Shown here piece by piece: positions 54,990-57,247 of a DNA stretch of 57,247 nt. Numbering within the stretch: the stretch's first letter is position 1; each line of letters opens with the position of its first letter. The notes beneath the pieces were generated by a model. It saw nothing but the letters and a program-made list of their open reading frames with translations, was not told where the DNA came from and ran no database searches. The stretch comes from Sphingomonas sp. 3P27F8 (lineage in GTDB: Bacteria; Pseudomonadota; Alphaproteobacteria; Sphingomonadales; Sphingomonadaceae). The stretch covers positions 1-57,247 of the forward strand of contig NZ_SCNL01000019.1 of NCBI RefSeq assembly GCF_005502745.1, read 5' to 3'. Both the position numbers and the translations under genes were made by a program.

Positions 54990-56018
54990 CTACCGTCGCC
55001 GAGCGCCGATCGCGTGAGATGCCGATACCGATGCGATCAGAAGCAGCGCGGCATTTGCCTGATGCGCTACCGCAATGCCGATCTGAACCCCGCTCAGCAG
55101 TGTCGCAATGCCGAGCGATATCTGGAGCACGACAAGCAGCACTACAGCGTTCCCGGCCGGCCGCCCGGCGCGCAGCGCTAGCCAGAACAGCCCGCCCGCG
55201 GCCAGAAATGCGAGCCAGCGGTGAATGAACTGAACGACGATGGGGTTGTCGATGGCATTGCTCAACGCCGGTGTCAGCATCTGCACGTTCGAGGGGAATA
55301 GCTCGTCGCCCATGAGCGGCCAGCTTGAAAAGGCGTAGCCCGCGTCCAGCCCGGCGGTGAAAGCGCCATACATGATCTGAGCGCCAAGCAGCAGCAGCAC
55401 TAACGCGACGGGGGGGCTCAGACGGGCAGGCCGCGCGAGCGGATCATGCGTCTGTTCCCGAAGATCGAGCGCTGTCCAGACGATGCCGGCCAGGATGAAC
55501 AGCGCGGTCAGCAGATGCACCGCAAGGCGAATATGGCTGACATCCGTGCGAACCGACAGGCCGGAGCTGACCATCCACCAGCCGATCGCTCCCTGCAGGC
55601 CGCCCAGCGCGAGGATCGCGCTCAATCGCCAGCCATAGCCGCGTGGTATCTGCCGTCTGAACGCGAACCAGATCAGCGGCAGCGCGAATGCAAGTCCGAT
55701 TACACGGCCGAGCACGCGATGGATATATTCCCAGAAGAAGATCGCCTTGAAGCCGGCGATCGTCATCCCCTTGTTTAGCTGCTGATATTCGGGGATTTTC
55801 TGGTAGTTTGAGAACTCGGCCTGCCATTGTGCGTCGTTCAGTGGCGGAATGATGCCGCTGATCGGCTTCCACTGCGTGATTGACAGGCCGGATTCGGTCA
55901 GCCGGGTGATGCCGCCAACAACTACCATGGCAACAATAAGGGCCGCGACACACCATAGCCAGCGGGCAAGCGCCGCCGGGCGCGCGGTGGAGACGTATCC
56001 CGGTGTAGGCTGCAACAT
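54990..56018 (-). CDS. ctaA: Heme A synthase (COX15/CtaA family)
   Basis: 342 residues, eight membrane helices. Type-2 (COX15) form: VGGITRLTESGLSITQWKPI, GFKAIFFWEYIHRVLGRVIG (His), RLAVHLLTALFILAGIVWTA (His), AFTAGLDAGYAFSSWPLMG, VQFIHRWLAFLAAGGLFW (His) and AVAHQANAALLLIA (His). It oxidises heme O to heme A for cytochrome c oxidase. No other cytochrome oxidase genes are near. Confidence 0.96.
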   Translation of the reverse strand: MLQPTPGYVSTARPAALARWLWCVAALIVAMVVVGGITRLTESGLSITQWKPISGIIPPLNDAQWQAEFSNYQKIPEYQQLNKGMTIAGFKAIFFWEYIHRVLGRVIGLAFALPLIWFAFRRQIPRGYGWRLSAILALGGLQGAIGWWMVSSGLSVRTDVSHIRLAVHLLTALFILAGIVWTALDLREQTHDPLARPARLSPPVALVLLLLGAQIMYGAFTAGLDAGYAFSSWPLMGDELFPSNVQMLTPALSNAIDNPIVVQFIHRWLAFLAAGGLFWLALRAGRPAGNAVVLLVVLQISLGIATLLSGVQIGIAVAHQANAALLLIASVSASHAIGARRR

Positions 56019-56081
56019 GGCTCCGCACTAGCGGAGCCCGGCAACCCTGCCAAGCCGAGCCGGCACGACACGATTTTACCG

Positions 56082-56098
56082 ATGTGATATTGTAACAT
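56082..56098. promoter_or_regulatory. Zur-like box upstream of merC-zur
   Basis: Imperfect palindrome ATGTGATATTGTAACAT, an A+T-rich island in GC-rich DNA, matching the general Zur pattern (TGTTATA-N-TATAACA) at most positions; outer bases G and C extend the dyad. It ends 29 bp before the merC ATG, whose downstream partner is a Fur-family gene. Confidence 0.65.
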
Positions 56099-56127
56099 CT
56101 CTCCTGCTGTTCTACATCGACTGCCGA

Positions 56128-56508
56128 ATGGGAAACGCGACTCGCCTCGGTCGATTTGGGACGCTAGATCGGCTGGCGATCATGCTGTCAGGATTGTGCG
56201 TCGTGCATTGCCTGGCGAGTGCGGTATTGCTCGCGATGCTTTCGACCGTCGGGGGAATGCTCGGCAACCCGATCTTTCACGAGGTGGGATTGACAGTCGC
56301 CATCGGGCTGGGCGCGATCGCGCTGATCCGTGGGGTGATCCATCACGGGTATCTGATGCCGCTCGCGATGGGCTCGCTAGGATTGGGCATCATGATGGGG
56401 GCGCTGTCGCTCCCGCACGATGGCGGGCATGCCGAATCGCTATGGACCGTGGTGGGCGTCGGCATTCTCGCCTTCGGCCACGATCTGAACCGCCGGGCGG
56501 AGAACTGA
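56128..56508 (+). CDS. MerC-domain membrane protein
   Basis: 126 residues, four membrane helices. MerC pattern with the metal-binding pair in SGLCVVHCLASAVL (Cys24, Cys28) and a His-bearing loop (SLPHDGGHAESL). MerC was named for mercury uptake, but there is no mer gene here; context with zur and a Zur-like box points to zinc or related metal handling. zur follows 48 bp downstream on the same strand. Confidence 0.85.
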   Translation: MGNATRLGRFGTLDRLAIMLSGLCVVHCLASAVLLAMLSTVGGMLGNPIFHEVGLTVAIGLGAIALIRGVIHHGYLMPLAMGSLGLGIMMGALSLPHDGGHAESLWTVVGVGILAFGHDLNRRAEN

Positions 56509-56556
56509 TAAGCGCCGCGGGTTGTAGCGTCGCCTGCTCCGGCCTATTTCCCGACA

Positions 56557-57033
56557 ATGCCCGGCCATGCCCACCAGCACCACGAATCGCGCGGCGAGGA
56601 CCTGACCCGCGCCGCGCAAAAGACGCTCGAACGCTCCGGCGAGCAATGGACCATGATGCGCGCCAGCGTGTTTGATGCTCTTGCCGGATTCGACAAGCCA
56701 GCTTCCGCTTATGACATTGCCGATGCGGTATCGAAGCGAGAGGGGAGGCGGATCGCGGCAAACAGCATCTATCGCATCCTCGATCTCTTCGTCGGTGCCA
56801 ATCTCGCGCGTAGGGTGGAAAGCGCCAATGCCTATGTCGCCAACACGCATCCTGATTGTCGACACGACTGCATATTCCTGGTGTGTGATTCATGTGGGCA
56901 GACGACGCATCTCGATGACGACAAGCTTACCCGGGCGGTAAGGCAGGCCGCCGAAGCCGCCGGGTTTTCGCCGGAGCGACCGGTGATCGAAGTGCGCGGC
57001 ATCTGCGCAGATTGCGCGCGCGTAGCCAGCTGA
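56557..57033 (+). CDS. zur: Fur family regulator, probable Zur (zinc uptake regulator)
   Basis: 158 residues. His-rich start (PGHAHQHHESRG), Fur winged helix (SGEQWTMMRASVFDALAGFD, KPASAYDIADAVSK, ANSIYRILDLFVGANLARRV) and a metal-binding dimerisation domain with CDSCG and a second Cys pair in ICADCARVA forming the structural zinc site, plus HPDCRHDC. These features and the upstream box fit Zur better than Fur or PerR. The likely targets include its own operon with merC. Confidence 0.85.
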   Translation: MPGHAHQHHESRGEDLTRAAQKTLERSGEQWTMMRASVFDALAGFDKPASAYDIADAVSKREGRRIAANSIYRILDLFVGANLARRVESANAYVANTHPDCRHDCIFLVCDSCGQTTHLDDDKLTRAVRQAAEAAGFSPERPVIEVRGICADCARVAS

Positions 57034-57085
57034 TCTTCGAATTGTCGCAATCGACACTGGTTTTTGCGTGGAGTAATAGCGGCGG

Positions 57086-57247
57086 ATGACTGGAATATTT
57101 GAGACGCCGTTGCTGGACAGGATAGCAGAGCCGGCGGATTTGCGTTTGCTTTCGGCGTCTGATCTTCGTCAGGTGGCGGATGAGCTGCGGCTGGAGGTGA
57201 TTTCGGCGGTGGGCCAGACGGGTGGTCATCTGGGGTCTGGCCTTGGG
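57086..57247 (+). CDS. dxs: 1-deoxy-D-xylulose-5-phosphate synthase, N-terminal part (cut by window end)
   Basis: 54 codons from ATG to the edge. The opening [20 protein letters not shown], then [16 protein letters not shown] and [10 protein letters not shown], is the conserved start of Dxs, the thiamine-diphosphate enzyme that begins the MEP isoprenoid pathway. The GHLGSGLG segment, with the cofactor-region His, is intact. Confidence 0.88.
   Translation, partial: MTGIFETPLLDRIAEPADLRLLSASDLRQVADELRLEVISAVGQTGGHLGSGLG

Noticed and set aside
1..57247. CRISPR arrays, prophage, integrases, toxin-antitoxin pairs and restriction or abortive-infection systems
   Set aside because: None of the expected repeats, nucleases, helicases or paired small genes was seen; the only mobile DNA is a transposase fragment.

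Overview
The window is high-GC DNA (by eye roughly two thirds G+C) from an alphaproteobacterium, most probably a Sphingomonas-like member of the Sphingomonadaceae. This rests on protein character, an S9 protein with a long N-terminal extension, a GTTC-N7-GTTC type LexA box, 6S RNA placed between zapA and the 5-formyltetrahydrofolate cyclo-ligase gene, and frequent GTG/TTG starts with 1-8 nt gene overlaps. No phage, CRISPR array or intact mobile element is visible. Most of the window is chromosomal core or soft-core, with two scarred accessory patches at about 4.7-5.4 kb and 27.1-28.4 kb.

Layout. 0.1-7.4 kb: a LysR regulator, an orphan hybrid histidine kinase, a DUF3833 lipoprotein, fragments of an IS3-type transposase and of an SDR gene, then a TetR gene divergent from an NTF2-like/NmrA-like gene pair with two matching 16-bp dyads. 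7.8-12 kb: an Lrp-type regulator (putR-like) divergent from putA. 12.2-13 kb: a secreted M23 peptidase. 13.2-21.3 kb: the Kdp high-affinity K+ system, with kdpE at the tail of a kdpFABC operon that starts with an extra 27-residue membrane peptide, and kdpD divergent. 21-26 kb: AmpG-like permease, Rieske oxygenase plus CitE-like lyase, and an M20 amidohydrolase. 26-28.4 kb: a radical SAM gene with a LexA box, a DUF2971 gene of lower GC, and gene remnants on both sides. 28.4-29.8 kb: DUF2842, 5-FCL, 6S RNA, zapA and a coiled-coil gene. 30-35.3 kb: lower glycolysis (gap, pgk, class I aldolase), a TlpA thioredoxin and a small operon with a monooxygenase-like protein and an O-methyltransferase. 35.3-42.4 kb: DUF952, gyrA, a low-complexity secreted protein, an SDR, yaaA, a TPR protein and a second Lrp regulator. 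42.5-45.4 kb: a histidine kinase with an eroded ATPase domain, a polysaccharide deacetylase and tRNA-Pro. 45.5-53.7 kb: ferredoxin-NADP reductase, pnuC-nadR, a CsgG/SH3 protein, lepA, modABC and a retropepsin-like protease. 53.8-57.2 kb: rplM-rpsI, heme A synthase, merC-zur with a Zur-like box, and the start of dxs.

No convincing new defence or mobile system was found. The most worthwhile observations are regulatory: the LexA box before the radical SAM gene, tandem 11-bp repeats (likely KdpE box) in the divergent kdp control region, the extra kdp microprotein, the twin TetR dyads, the Zur-like box, and the histidine kinase lacking recognisable ATP-binding boxes. All calls come from reading the sequence; no database search was run.
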